From Dugong dugon (lineage: Eukaryota > Chordata > Mammalia > Sirenia > Dugongidae): a stretch of DNA of 64,000 bases. The stretch spans positions 61,919,447 to 61,983,446 of the forward strand of contig CM057477.1 in the NCBI GenBank assembly GCA_030035585.1, written 5' to 3'. A program made the position numbers and the translations under genes. Below the pieces are notes generated by a model that saw only the letters and a program-made list of their open reading frames with translations, ran no database searches and was not told where the DNA came from. This document shows positions 11,076-21,559 of this stretch, one piece after another (positions within the stretch are counted from its first letter, which is position 1; each line of letters starts with the position of its first letter).

Positions 11076-11669
11076 ATGAACAGACACTTCACCAAGGAAG
11101 ACATTCAAATGGCCAACAGACACATGAGGAAATGCTCGCGATCACTAGCCATTAGAGAAATGCAAATTAAAACCACAATGAGATACCATCTCACCCCGGC
11201 ATTACTGGCACGAATCAAAAACACTGGAAATAACAAATGTTGGAGGGGCTGCGGGGAGACGGGAACTCTTATACACTGCTGGTGGGAATGCAAAATGATA
11301 CAGCCATTTTGGAAAATGATATGGCGTTTCCTCAGAAAGCTAGAAATAGACGTACCATTCGATCCAGCAATCCCACTCCTAGGAATATATCCTAGAGAAA
11401 TAAGAGTCATCACTCGAATAGACATATGCACACCTATGTTCATGGCAGCATTATTCACAATAGCAAAACGATGGAAACAACCTCGATGTCCATCAACAGA
11501 CGAATGGATACACAAACTATGGTACATACACACAATGGAGTACTATGCAACGAGAAAGAACAATGAATCGGTGAACCATCTCATAACATGGATGAAACTG
11601 GAGGACATCATGCTGAGTGAAATAAGTCAATCACAAAAGGACAAATATTGTATGAGACCTCTATTGTAA
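11076..11669 (+). pseudogene. L1 ORF2 C-terminal domain (open, truncated gene)
   Basis: A 197-codon open frame carrying the C-terminal part of L1 ORF2p up to its natural stop. The cysteine motif is visible as [19 protein letters not shown] (C-x3-C-x7-H-x4-C). It is followed by the usual 'FLRKLEID...AIPLLGIYP' and '[21 protein letters not shown]' blocks. The frame is unbroken, unlike the copy at 59 kb, which agrees with a fairly young insertion. The endonuclease and reverse transcriptase are absent, so no activity is possible. The ATG at 11076 is internal to ORF2 and not a true start. Confidence 0.9.
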
Positions 11670-12394
11670 AAACCCATGAAAAAATTCACATGCAAAATGT
11701 AACAATCCTTGTTGGTTACCAGGGATGGGAGGGGGGGGGGATACTAAATAGGTAATAGGTAAGTGGTAACTTGGGTGAGAGATGAGATAGTACATAGTAC
11801 AGGGGAAACTAACACAACCTGCACAAGGAAAGGTCATGGAGGCCCTATAGACACATCCAAACCCCCCGAGGGACTGAGTTGTTGGACGGAGGGCTCTGGG
11901 GACCATGATCTCGGGGAACATCTAGCTCAATTGGCATGACACTACTTATAAAGAGAATGCTCTACATTCTACCTTGGTGAGTAGTGTCTGGGGTCTTAAA
12001 AGCCTATGAGCGGCCATCTAAGATACTCCACTGATCTCATCCCTTCGGGAACAAGGGAGAACGAAGAGAACAGGATACAAGGAAAAGATTAGTCCGAAGG
12101 ACTAATGGTCCACAGCTACCAAGGCCTCCACGGGACTGAGCCCAGTACAGCTGGATGGTGCCCGGCTACCACCAATGACTCCTCTGACCAGGATCACAAC
12201 AGAGGGTTCTGGGCAGAGCTGGAGTAGGATGTAGAGCATAATTTTAACTCCCAAAAAAAAAAAAAAAAAAAGAAGACCAGATATACTGGCCTAAAGAATA
12301 CTAGAGAAACCTCGAGAGTGTGGCCCCCAGACACCCTTTCAGCTCAGAGGGGAAGTTACCTTCAAGGTTCGATGTTAAGCCTGGGAATGGACAC

Positions 12395-12985
12395 CCCAGT
12401 AAAACTAAATGGGACTAACGATGTACAGGAGTCCGGTGACAAGGGCCAGAAGGCAGAGGGAGAGTAGGAAACTGATGATAAGGAACACAAACTGAATAAG
12501 GACACTGTCGATGTATTGTGAGATTGTTGACCACTGCTATAGGGCAACATTTGTAGTAACTATTAAATGGGAGGCTGTTTTGTCCTGTAAGCCTTCATCT
12601 TGGGCGAGAATGGCAGCACAATTGGAAGAGCATAGTCAATATCACTTAAATGTGTAAGTAAAAAGTTTTGAAATGGTGTTTAAATAAAATAAAAATAAAT
12701 AAATAAATAAATAAACAAATGAGACTAAAGAGGTACAATAGTCCACTGACAAGGTCCAGAAGACAGAAGGGGACAAGGAAGCCCCCTGGTGATAGGGAAC
12801 ACAAGGTGGAGTAAGGATATTCTTGATGTGCTGTGAGATTGTTAACCATTGTCATAGGGCAACATGTGTAGTAACTGTTAAATGAAAAACTATTTTGTTC
12901 TGTAAGCCTTCATCTTAAGTGAGAATAACAGCACAGTTGGAAGAGCGTAGTCAATGTCACTGAACTGTGAATGTAGAAAATTTTG
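12395..12985 (+). repeat. Tandemly duplicated L1 3' UTR module
   Basis: Unit 1 (about 12400-12670) and unit 2 (about 12717-12995) share the order: AAATGGGACTAACGATGTAC / AAATGAGACTAAAGAGGTAC, GGTCCAGAAG-type block, TAGGGCAACATxTGTAGTAA, and TAAGCCTTCATCTT. They are separated by an (AAAT)n stretch at about 12682-12716. The full-length L1 at 60.4-60.75 kb has a single copy. Confidence 0.85.
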
Positions 12986-13287
12986 AAACGGTGTATCTTT
13001 GGCCATCTGTAATTTTCATCAAAAAAAAAAGGTTGAGAATTTAGAGGCTTAATACGTTGTGGGGTTGTTAACCAATGTCAAAAAAAACAACGTGTACTAC
13101 TACTTCATGAGAAACTATTTGCTCTGTAAGCTTTCACCTGAAGTACAATAAAATATATATATAAAAAAAAAAAAAAAAGATTACAGCCTTGGAAACCCTA
13201 TGGGGCAATTCTACCCTGTCCTATAGGGTTGCTGTGAGTTGGAATCAACTCAGCAGCAATGGGTATGGTTTTTGGATTAGGCTAAAA

Positions 13288-14040
13288 CTGTAAACAAAAA
13301 AATCCACATAGTAGTATTTGTTCACTCTCCACTTCCCACAATGAACGTGGCACTGACATGATGGAGGGGTCAAGAGTGCTCCAGGGAGGGACCCTGGAGC
13401 TGGGTGAAGCCAGGAGGAATGGCATCTAGAAAGCCACTTTTAAGCAACACTAAGCTGAGGAGAGATGGCATAACCAGAAGGGAACCTAGGTCAGAAATGG
13501 AAAGGTTCCTCCAACTGTGAGTTCAAATTCAATTGCCAGAGGTTTGCATGCACCTCTGACAGCCCCTCTTATGCTGTGACCCTCCAAGGAGCTGTGAGCC
13601 CAAGCAGGAATTTTCCAGCAAAAGCAGGTTTTCTATATATATTCAAAAAAATCAAATAATATTATAACTGTAAGGGATTTTAGATATCATTAAGTTTGAC
13701 TACATTTCTTTTTCCGATGAGCAAACTGAAGTCCCAATATAAAGTCAAGAATGTTCGAACTGGACATGACCTTAGAGATCATCTACTTACAGTTTCTACA
13801 TACACCAATACTGAGACTCAGAAAAGCCTGGTGACTTTCAGAGTCACCTCACAGTAGTGTAGGACGAGAAGCTCTTGACATTCAGACCAGAGCTTTTTTC
13901 ATTCCATAGAGCTTGGCCTCATTAATCATTTATTCATGCATTCAACTCATTCATTCACTCAACAACAACAACAACAACAAAATTTGAATAGCTGCTTCAT
14001 GTCTAGCACTGTGCTAGGGGTTACAGGTACCAATTCCAAG
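13288..14040. other. Unassigned with traces of ancient repeats
   Basis: 13735-13880 (GACCTTAGAGATCATCTAC, ACTGAGACTCAGAAAAGCC) and 13930-14040 (CATTTATTCATGCATTCA, GCACTGTGCTAGGGGTTACA) look like remnants of very old mammalian repeats of the L2/MIR age class, and a related trace lies at 25.80-25.93 kb. A (CAA)n microsatellite sits at about 13960-13980 and accounts for a Gln-rich frame there. No gene seen. Confidence 0.45.
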
Positions 14041-14889
14041 AATTTGCATCACTTTAAAGAATTGAATCTAAAATTGGGTCAACTGCCACCAGGTGGCATA
14101 AGCCCCCAGATGGGCAAGGACATTTGTAGATACTTTGTAGATAATCATTCAGTTTTTCCTCTTACATTTATTTTCAAATTATATTTCAGATGGTGAAAAC
14201 TGGTCTCAATGTTCAATCTAAGAATATCATTTTCTGTTAAGGGCCCACCAGTCTTTCAACTTCTCAGGCAGAAATCCTCAAATTTATTTTTCTGTTCCAT
14301 TTTGTATTTAACTTATTGAATTACTGCTTGTTCAGAATGGCTCCTTCCCTCACCATTAGCCCCTTCATAAAATACTCGACTTTGTAATATCAAGAAAAAA
14401 AAAACCTTGGGCTGGTCCTAGTCCCCTACAAGTTCACTGCTGCTTCTGAGCCTTGCTCCTGCTCTTCTCTTCCCCTGAAATCCCTTCTCTTTTAAAACCT
14501 TTTATCAAGGACTCACCAGTATTCAGCAAAGAGTTGCATGGTTATAATGATGACACTATATGAAATGCCAAGCTATGTATTTTCTCATCATATTAGAATC
14601 TGATATGCCCCCCACCCAACACACGCTCTTCTGAGAGTAGAGCAGGTCTAGTAGGTAAAATGATCTATGAACAAATAATTGCTATATTGGGGGCATTCAT
14701 CAGACACAGACATGACCATAGTAGCAGCCTTGTTTTTTGAGGCAGGCATGCTCAAGAAAGAAATTGGTTCTTGTGTTAGGTCTGAAGGGAATTTGAATAG
14801 TTTAAATGGATCCAGAGTCAAAGATTGTTTGACATAATGAGATGACATAACTTGGCACTTCAAAGCTTAACAATTTTAGCATGGGTAGA
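14041..14889. other. Unassigned non-coding sequence
   Basis: No gene or named repeat. A 71-codon minus-strand frame at 14648-14863 has no recognisable domain. Confidence 0.4.
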
Positions 14890-15375
14890 AGGTGTGATGT
14901 ATACAGGCAAGTGGTTGAAGATGATATTTAAAAGAAAGGCAGGGTCCAAATTATGAGGGCTCTTGAAAGACATGCAAAGAAGTTAAGACTTTATCCCTTA
15001 GGCATTAGGAGTCATTATAACATTTAGAAAGGGGGATGACATGAACAGATTTGCATTTCAGAAAGATTGTCTGTATGTGGCATGGATTGGAGAGAGGTGA
15101 TACCAGATACTCAGGAACCAGTTAGGAAAGGACCAGGATGCTAAGGCCTGAACCCAGGTAACAGCTGTCCTGAGTTCAGGAGAAGAAGGGACGGATCTGA
15201 GATATTCAAGAGAATTTGGTGAAGAATAAAATACATGAGTGAGGAGAGTGCTAGGTGACCACCAGGTTCTTGCTTAGGTCCCTGGGTGAATGGGGATGTC
15301 ATTAATCAGGATGGAGGATACAGGAGACGGAGCAGGTTTTGGGTGTGGTGGTGGTGGAGAATGTCTTGAGTTTAC
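14890..15375 (+). repeat. Ancient interspersed repeat (family A), fragment
   Basis: Contains GGATGACATGAACAGATTTG, CATTTCAGAAAGATTGTCTG and further on GGTGACCACCAGGTTCTTGC. This belongs to a widespread old mammalian repeat whose later part appears at 23.98-24.56 kb and whose earlier part appears at 42.5-42.85 kb. I recognise the consensus but cannot name it with certainty. Coding potential is nil. Confidence 0.55.
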
Positions 15376-16007
15376 TTTGAGATATATTGTCTCATTTGCA
15401 CTATCAATTTCGTACATCACATGAAGGTTAGAATGAAATATCTGAGTAAAGAAAAACTTCTTATAACCATCAGTGAGTCAAGACTATTTGTCTCCTTTAT
15501 GTCTCATAAAGAGTTAGGTGCGATGGGTATGGTGGATTGTACATTCCAAATTTTCCAAGGTAGTTTCAATTTCTTGCAGTGTTATTCTTTTCAACCAATG
15601 TAATTCATTAAATATATAATAAATGTGATTTAATTTTTATATCTGGTAATGCTTTTCTCATCAGTAAGTTTATAAATCATTAAAAGGTTTAAGGTATGAA
15701 TCCAGCAAGCAAGGAATCTATAGTCTATTCCAGAAATCAGTATCTATTAGAGAACCATTTTGTGTTAAACTCTGATATTGTGAAGTTTCACCAGACATCC
15801 AGAAAAATGGCTCTCATTTTGGGCAGGAGGAATGAGGAAAGGCTCTACTGAGGAGAAGCTGAAACTAAAGCAAGGCTCTAAACGTGGGCAAGATCTGGAA
15901 AGTCAGACAATGTGTAAGGAGATCAGCATCAGGAAAGACACTCAGTTGGAAATGACCTCAATGTGTTCAAGGCAGATTGAAGACCTAGCCTATCTTGATA
16001 ATCCTTT
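15376..16007. other. Unassigned non-coding sequence
   Basis: A roughly 630-base stretch with no gene or repeat that I can support. An 81-codon frame at 15832-16077 runs into the neighbouring SINE and is not a gene. Confidence 0.4.
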
Positions 16008-16188
16008 TGACTCAGCTATCAACCAAAAACCCATTGCCGTGGAGTCAGTTCCAACTCAAGGCGACCCTATAGAATAGAATAGAACTGCGCCATAGGGTTT
16101 CCAAGGAGCGGCTGGTGGATTTGAACTGCTGACCTTTGGGTTAGCAGCCGAGCTCTTAACCACTGCACCACCAGGGCTCTGACTCAGC
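16008..16188 (-). mobile_element. tRNA/RTE-tailed SINE with TGACTCAGC duplication
   Basis: A full-length minus-strand SINE at 16017-16179: head AGAGCCCTGGTGGTGCAGTGG, then TTAAGAGCTCGGCTGCTAAC, GAACTCCAACTCAC-like decay, and tail GTTGGAACTGACTCCACGGC. It is flanked by TGACTCAGC at 16008-16016 and 16180-16188 (9-bp target duplication). A good short-variant copy. Confidence 0.92.
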
Positions 16189-16389
16189 CACAGAGACAAC
16201 TAAATTAATCTGGAAGTTTGTGTGGCTCCTATATCTGCTTTCCTATATCCATCTTCCCTTCAGGATTCATTTTGTGATAATTTTTGAAGATATAATTAAA
16301 ATTTCTGGTTGTGTGGTCTCCAGAATCTTGGCTCTCTTTCATTTCCGGTTATATTATCAGTTCTTGGGGTCGCCAGAGCTGACCCACTC

Positions 16390-16706
16390 ACAGGTGGGAG
16401 TTGTTGTCTGATATGCACCCAGACCCCCAGCCTCCAGTTGCAGAGGTGTTGGGAAGAGCCAAGGAAGAAGAGCCAAGAGCAAAGCGTATCCTTTGGACTC
16501 ATGCTCCCTGATCTGAGAAGCTTCTAGATCAGGGGAAGATTGATGACAAGAACCTTCCCCATTAACTGACAGAGAAGGAATTTCGCTGGAGCTGGGGCCC
16601 TGAATTTGGACTCCTAGCCTCATAGACTGTGAGAAAATAAATTTCTTTTTGTTAAAACCATTCATTTGTGGTATTTCTGTTATAGCAGCACCAGATAACT
16701 GAGACA
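16390..16706 (+). mobile_element. MaLR/MLT1-like LTR, 3' part
   Basis: The plus strand ends AGCAGCACCAGATAACTGAGACA and has GAAAATAAATTTCTTTTTG just upstream as polyadenylation area, matching the 3' end of the antisense LTR at 497-993. The 5' limit is not clear. Frames on both strands across it are artefacts. Confidence 0.7.
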
Positions 16707-16739
16707 CTTTCATAAATAGTCTTTATATCACTCTTCTCC

Positions 16740-17310
16740 AGGCACCTTATGATCCTTTCCTGACTCGGCTTCTGCACATATTGTGTACTCAGCCTTCCCT
16801 TCTTTACTTGGTAAACTCCAGCTCTTTTTTCAGGATTCAGTTCAAATGTCACCTCTGATTCCCTCAGACAACTAGTTGCCGTAACTTCTGTGCTTGAGTT
16901 GAACTTTGTTTCAGGCCACTTGACATATTTTTCTGTAATTTACGAATCTGTCTATCTCCCCCTATTAGCTGGTGAACTTGATGGCAGTAAGGTGATGTCT
17001 ACACAATTCTAGGATTTTACATTGTGTTTGGATCCTCTGGGTTGTGCAAATGTTTAACCTGCTCACTGCTAACCAAAAGGTTGGAGGTTCATGTCCACCC
17101 AGAGGCATCTTGTAAGAAAGGTCTGGTGATCTACTTTTGAAAAATTAGCCATTGAAAACTCTATGGAGCAGTTACTCTGGCACACATGGGATCACCATGA
17201 ATCGAGGTTCACTCAATAACAACATTTTTCTTCTTTAGGTTGTGTTTGGTGAATGCAGATGCTCAACAAACAACTTTTGGAATAAATGAGTAAATAAATT
17301 GATGAATGAA
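16740..17310 (+). repeat. L2-like LINE 3' end split by a SINE
   Basis: 16740-17021 carries TTCAGTTCAAATGTCACCTC and 'CTCCCCCTATTAGCTGGTGAA', then after the SINE the usual L2-type tail GGTGAATGCAGATGCTCAAC...GAATAAATGAGTAAATAAAT. Assignment to L2 is by recall of its consensus and not by search. Confidence 0.6.
17022..17249 (+). mobile_element. tRNA/RTE-tailed SINE (older variant) inside L2
   Basis: The SINE occupies 17032-17239 and is flanked by TTGTGTTTGG at 17022-17031 and 17240-17249. It has the older middle block TAAGAAAGGTCTGGTGATCT and the tail ending CTCAATAACAACA. It therefore inserted into the L2-like element around it. Confidence 0.85.
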
Positions 17311-19060
17311 TAGATTGGCTCCCAATTCCACACGGTTCTTCACTACTCAATTGGAGCGCCCTTTTGTTCCTGGCCCCATGTTGTTGAAGCTGGAAGCACC
17401 ACATGGTTACAACTCTTGCCTATTTTCATTCTCATTCAATCATGGGAAAATGCCTACCTTTGGCTTGCCCCTTTTCCTTGATACACTTGGTAACTGCTCA
17501 TCTATTCCCTTCTTGACTTTTAAACATTTGCATCTCATTCTGAATTTTAGCTTTTCTGACCTTAGTCCTAAATGCTTTTGCTAAATTTGAATATTGCCTA
17601 ATCTACCTTAGTTTCTATTTTTGGTAACATCTCCATTTGCCTGTGAGGTCCACCAGCAGATTTCTGAGGCAAAATGTAGTTGAAACTTCCATTAGAGTTA
17701 ACTGTATAATAATAAGATACTCTTACAGCATATGCTCAAGAGCGGTGAATAAAAGAAACATTTGGTCCTGAAAATCCATAACGTAGCAAGGGTATAGAAG
17801 AGTGCCTAGTGCACAGTAGGCTTTCTACCAATCCTTTTGAATGAATTAATTTTACAGACTAACCTATTAATAAAGAAGAATGTATCTTCTTTGTTGCATT
17901 CTTTGTCTGAGGCACTTTTTATTGACAGAGCAAGAAATACGCAGGAGGCTCAGGGGATAAGCTGCTAGGTCATGGTGCATCTGTGGATGACTTCCTCTGA
18001 CTTCTTCTCCAGCCAAGGCCAGCTCTGACTTCCTGATGCTCCAAGATAAGGTAAAGGTCAGGGGACTGTTGTGTGAATCCGTTTCTCACCAGGGGACCCC
18101 AGCTCGGCACAAAGCATATCAAAACACCAGCCCAGGTGGCTGACGTCCACTTCAGCTATTTGTTTACAAGCTGGAGTGCTAAAGGCTTTGAAAACAGTCT
18201 GTTCTCTAAAATTGGTAGACATTCTTTTTATAATTTGTTTACACTGTTTGCTGAACAAGCTACTAATGCCACTGAGAGGGCAGAATTAAAGTTCCACTAG
18301 CCCACCCAAATTAATAAGGTTTCATTACTATGTTTATGGGTATCTATGTAGGGCTACATGAATGTGAATTAAAAATCATAAAAATTTAAAATTGGAAGGA
18401 AACATAAAAAAGAATTCTGTTTAAACCCTACATTTTGCATATGAAGAGATATGTGACTGGTGAATTGTTCCTTTTCTTGTACCCAAGAGACTAGTTCTAT
18501 ATTTAAACACAATCCATAAATAGCCTCCTTTACAGATATAATTTGCTATGATTCCACGGTTCTGCTAAGTACGCTACATGTTATATAATGCTCTTACTTC
18601 TATTGTCTGTGTCTTATCATCTCCTATAATTCTACAGGCATGTTGAAGGTAGAGATTATGCTTTATTTATCTTTGCATTCCCCACAGTACCTGCCCCAGC
18701 CCTATCTCCATTCCTGAACCTGGACTGAGCATCAAGCCATCTGCAGCAGCCATGATCCTATGCTGAAATCGAGCATTAGGATGTTATGTCTCCTATGGGC
18801 TTTGTATATTTTCTTCAGCTACGAGACACCTGATAGTTTCTCTGGACAACCTTGTCTGGGGTTTGGAGCCCTGTTATCTCTATTATTCACCCTATAGTTA
18901 TGAAGCTGTGTCCCTATGCTAAGAGCTTCCCCCTTCATTGATTCCTCCACCCTAATCTTAACAGCTGCCTGGAGCTGAACTGGATTTGTCATTCCTTGGT
19001 TTGGACACAAATTAGATTTGCTGCCACTTCCCCCTGCCCCTACATTTTCCCCTTCATCTC
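17311..19060. other. Mostly unassigned, faint L2/MIR traces
   Basis: A 1.75 kb stretch. 17790-17850 (GTGCCTAGTGCACAGTAGGC...GAATGAATT) and 18590-18690 (AGATTATGCTTTATTTATCT) look like old L2/MIR-type tails. No exon-like open frame has support, and the overlapping frames at 18058-18300 on opposite strands show no family match. Confidence 0.4.
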
Positions 19061-19482
19061 AACCCTTCTTCATCTAATATTCCATTGTATACCATTCTGT
19101 TTATCCATTCGTCAGTTGATGGACACTTGTTTCTACTTTTTGGCTATTGTGAGTAGTGCTGTAACATTGGTATACAAGTATCCGTTTGAGTTCCTGCGTT
19201 CTAGTCTTTTGGCTATATAGTAGGAGTGGAATTGCTGGGTCATATGGTAATTCTATATTTAACTTTTTGAGAGCCAGCCAAACTATTTTTCATAGTGGCT
19301 GCAACATTTTACATTTTATCAGCGATGCATAAGGGGTTCCAGTTTCTCCACATCCTGGCAAACAGTTGTTAGCTTCTATTTTTCTGATAATAGCCATCCT
19401 AGTGGGGGTAAAGTGGTATCTCATTGTGGTTTTGACTTATATTCCCTTAGTGACTAATTATGTTAAATATCTTTTTACGTGA

Positions 19483-20209
19483 CTTGAAGCACTTAGTGAT
19501 GAAGGTAAAAGACTACAGACTTCAGTATGGATTACACCTGAACATGAAGAACATGGAAGTCTTCACAAATGGGCCCATAAACAACATCATGATAAAACAG
19601 TGAAGAAACTAAGGTTGTAAAGGATTTCATTCTACTTGGATCAACAATCAACACTTATGGAAGTAGCAGTCAAGAAATCAAGTGTGCAGCAAAAGACCTC
19701 TTTTAAAGTGTTAAAAAGCAAAGATGTCACTTTGATGACTAAGGTGCACCTGACCCAAGCCATGGTATTTTCAATCGATTCATATGCACGTAAAAGCTGG
19801 ACAATGAAAAAGGAAGACCAAAGAAGAATTGGCACATTGAATTGGGGTGTTGGTGAAGAATATCGAATAATACCATGGACTGCCAGAAGAACAAACAAAT
19901 CAATCGTGGAAGAAGTACAACCAGAATGCTCCTTAGACACATGGATGGCGAGTCTTTGTTTCACTTACTTTGGACACATCATCAGGAGGGACCAATAGAT
20001 GGAGAAGTACATCATGCTTGATAACATACAGGGTCAGAGAAGAGAAAAAGAGAGAGACCCTCAATGGGATGTACTGACACAGTGGCTGTAACAATGGACT
20101 CAAACATAGCAACTATTGTGAAGATGGCACAGGATTGGGCAACGTTTCCGTTATACATAAGGTTGCTATGAGTCAGAGCCAACTCTATGGCTAACAACAA
20201 CAACAACAT
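19483..20209 (+). mobile_element. RTE-type LINE 3' end inserted in the old L1
   Basis: It starts near CTTGAAGCACTTAGTGATGA and ends at the (AAC)n tail at 20196-20209. The 120-codon frame 19636-19998 holds the RTE C terminus ('SSVQQKTSFKVLKSKDVTLM', 'WTARRTNKSIVEEVQPECSL'). It is 5'-truncated and lacks the reverse transcriptase active site. L1 sequence on both sides joins up when it is removed. Confidence 0.9.
19636..19998 (+). pseudogene. RTE ORF C-terminal fragment
   Basis: 120 codons matching the end of the RTE polyprotein, downstream of the reverse transcriptase. It is homologous to frames at 4117-4341, 41333-41683 and 49308-49643. The 5' truncation means no promoter and no catalytic domain. 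This is the longest unbroken piece of this C-terminal region in the window. Confidence 0.8.
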
Positions 20210-20479
20210 TGGTCATTTGTCTGTATTCTTTGGAGAAATGTCTGTTCAAGTTGTTTGCCCATTTTTCAGTTGGAATATTTGTCTTTTTGTTATTCAGTAG
20301 TAGGAGTCTTTACATATTCTGGATATTAAACCCTTATTAGATATATAGTGTACAAATAGTTTTTCCCATTTGGTAGATTGCCTTTTCACTTTCTTTATAA
20401 AGTCATTTGATGCACAAAATTTTTTTAATTTTGCTGAAGTCCTGTTTATCTACATTTTATTTTATTGCTTTTGCTTTTG

Positions 20480-20985
20480 GTGTCTGTGATGGTTAAGATT
20501 GTGTGTCAGCTTGGCTGGGCCATGATTCTCTGTGTTTATATGTGATCGCCTCAGTGATCGGATCTGCTGTGAGTAGCCAATCAGTTGAAAGGGAGTTTCC
20601 TTGGGTATGTAGCCTGCATCCAAATACAAGTGGACATTCTGGCTTTTGTCCTCTGTGGATCCTGCAGCTGCCTCCTGTTTGTCTGACCTCTGGTTCTTGG
20701 GACTTGAGCTAGCAGTTTACCTGCCAGTCTTGGGATTCTTTGCTCTTCACAGCCTGTGAGCAAGAGTCTTACTCTCCGACCTGCCGATCTTGGGTTTGCC
20801 AGCCCCTGCAGCTATGTGAACTGGGAGAAGCCTATATCCTGATCCATGAACTTGGGATGTTCCAGCCTCTGTAATTGTGTGAGCTGTTTCCTTGATATAA
20901 ATCTCTCCCTCTCTCTCTCTATATATATATATTTATACACTTTACTGGTTTTCCTTCTTTAGAGAACCCAGACTAAGATGGTGTC
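20480..20985 (+). mobile_element. Solo LTR with 5-bp target duplication
   Basis: The LTR is at 20485-20980, starting TGTGATGGTTAAG and ending ACCCAGACTAAGATG, with GTGTC on both sides (20480-20484 and 20981-20985). The 5-bp duplication and TG start indicate a retrovirus-like LTR; its 5' end resembles MaLR LTRs. A (TC)n(TA)n stretch lies at about 20906-20932 inside the 3' part. It splits the old L1. The same LTR type recurs at 61.6 kb and, rearranged, at 42.2 kb. Confidence 0.88.
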
Positions 20986-21038
20986 ATATCTAAAAATCCA
21001 CTGTCAAACACAAGGTCCTGAAACGTTACCTCTATGTT

Positions 21039-21528
21039 TTCTTCTAGATTTTTTTTTTTCAGTTGTGCTTTAGGTGAAAGTTTACAAGTTAATTTCGCAT
21101 ACAAAAATTTATACACACATTGTTATGTGACATTAGTTGCAATTCCTATAATGTGACAGCACACTCCCTCTTTCCACCCCGGGTTTCTTGTGTCTATTCA
21201 GCCAGTTCCTGTCCCTTCCTGCCTTCTCATCCTGCCTCTGGACAGGAGCTGCCCATCTGGTCTCGTGTATCTGACTGAACTAAGAAATATTCTTCATGAG
21301 TATTATATCATGTTTCATAGTCCAGTCTAATCTTTGTCTGAAGAGTGGGCTTTGGGAATGGTTTTAGTTCTGTGTTAACAAAGTGTCTGGGTGCCATGGT
21401 TTCAAGGATTCCTCCAGTCTCAGTCAGACCATTAAGTCTGGTCTTTTTACGTGAATATGAGTTCTGTTCTGCACTTTTCTCCCACTGTGTCAAGGACTCT
21501 ATATTGTGTTCCCTTCTTCTAGATTTTT
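21039..21528 (-). mobile_element. Short young L1 3' end, antisense, in the old L1
   Basis: An L1 3' UTR fragment in reverse (21054-21513) begins with a poly(T) run and is flanked by TTCTTCTAGATTTTT at 21039-21053 and 21514-21528 (15 bp). The pre-insertion site TTTTT/ATGG fits the L1 endonuclease preference for TTTT/A. The body matches 34.33-34.78 kb of the antisense L1, so it is of that lineage. The 142-codon frame at 21345-21773 runs across this and the Tigger end and is meaningless. Confidence 0.92.
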
Positions 21529-21559
21529 ATGGTTTTAGTGTTATATTTAGGTCATTGTG

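Larger units (their letters stand above)
10987..13193 (+). mobile_element. 5'-truncated L1 with 18-bp target-site duplication
   Basis: An L1 3' part (11005-13175) flanked by AAAGATTACAGCCTTGGA at 10987-11004 and 13176-13193, which is SINE sequence duplicated at insertion. It begins inside ORF2 at the point equivalent to 59.08 kb of the full-length L1 and ends with AATAAAATATATATATA and poly(A). Its 3' UTR has an extra tandem copy of a roughly 265-bp module, described separately. Because it lies within a SINE, it is younger than that SINE. Confidence 0.94.
10870..13287 (+). mobile_element. SINE split by an L1 (composite insertion)
   Basis: A second plus-strand SINE runs 10882-10986 and resumes at 13194-13275. 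It is flanked by ATTAGGCTAAAA at 10870-10881 and 13276-13287, a 12-bp target duplication that only makes sense if the interior is one later insertion. The interior is the L1 described separately. The SINE belongs to the long variant (GGGAGAAAGATGTGGCATCT). Confidence 0.93.
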
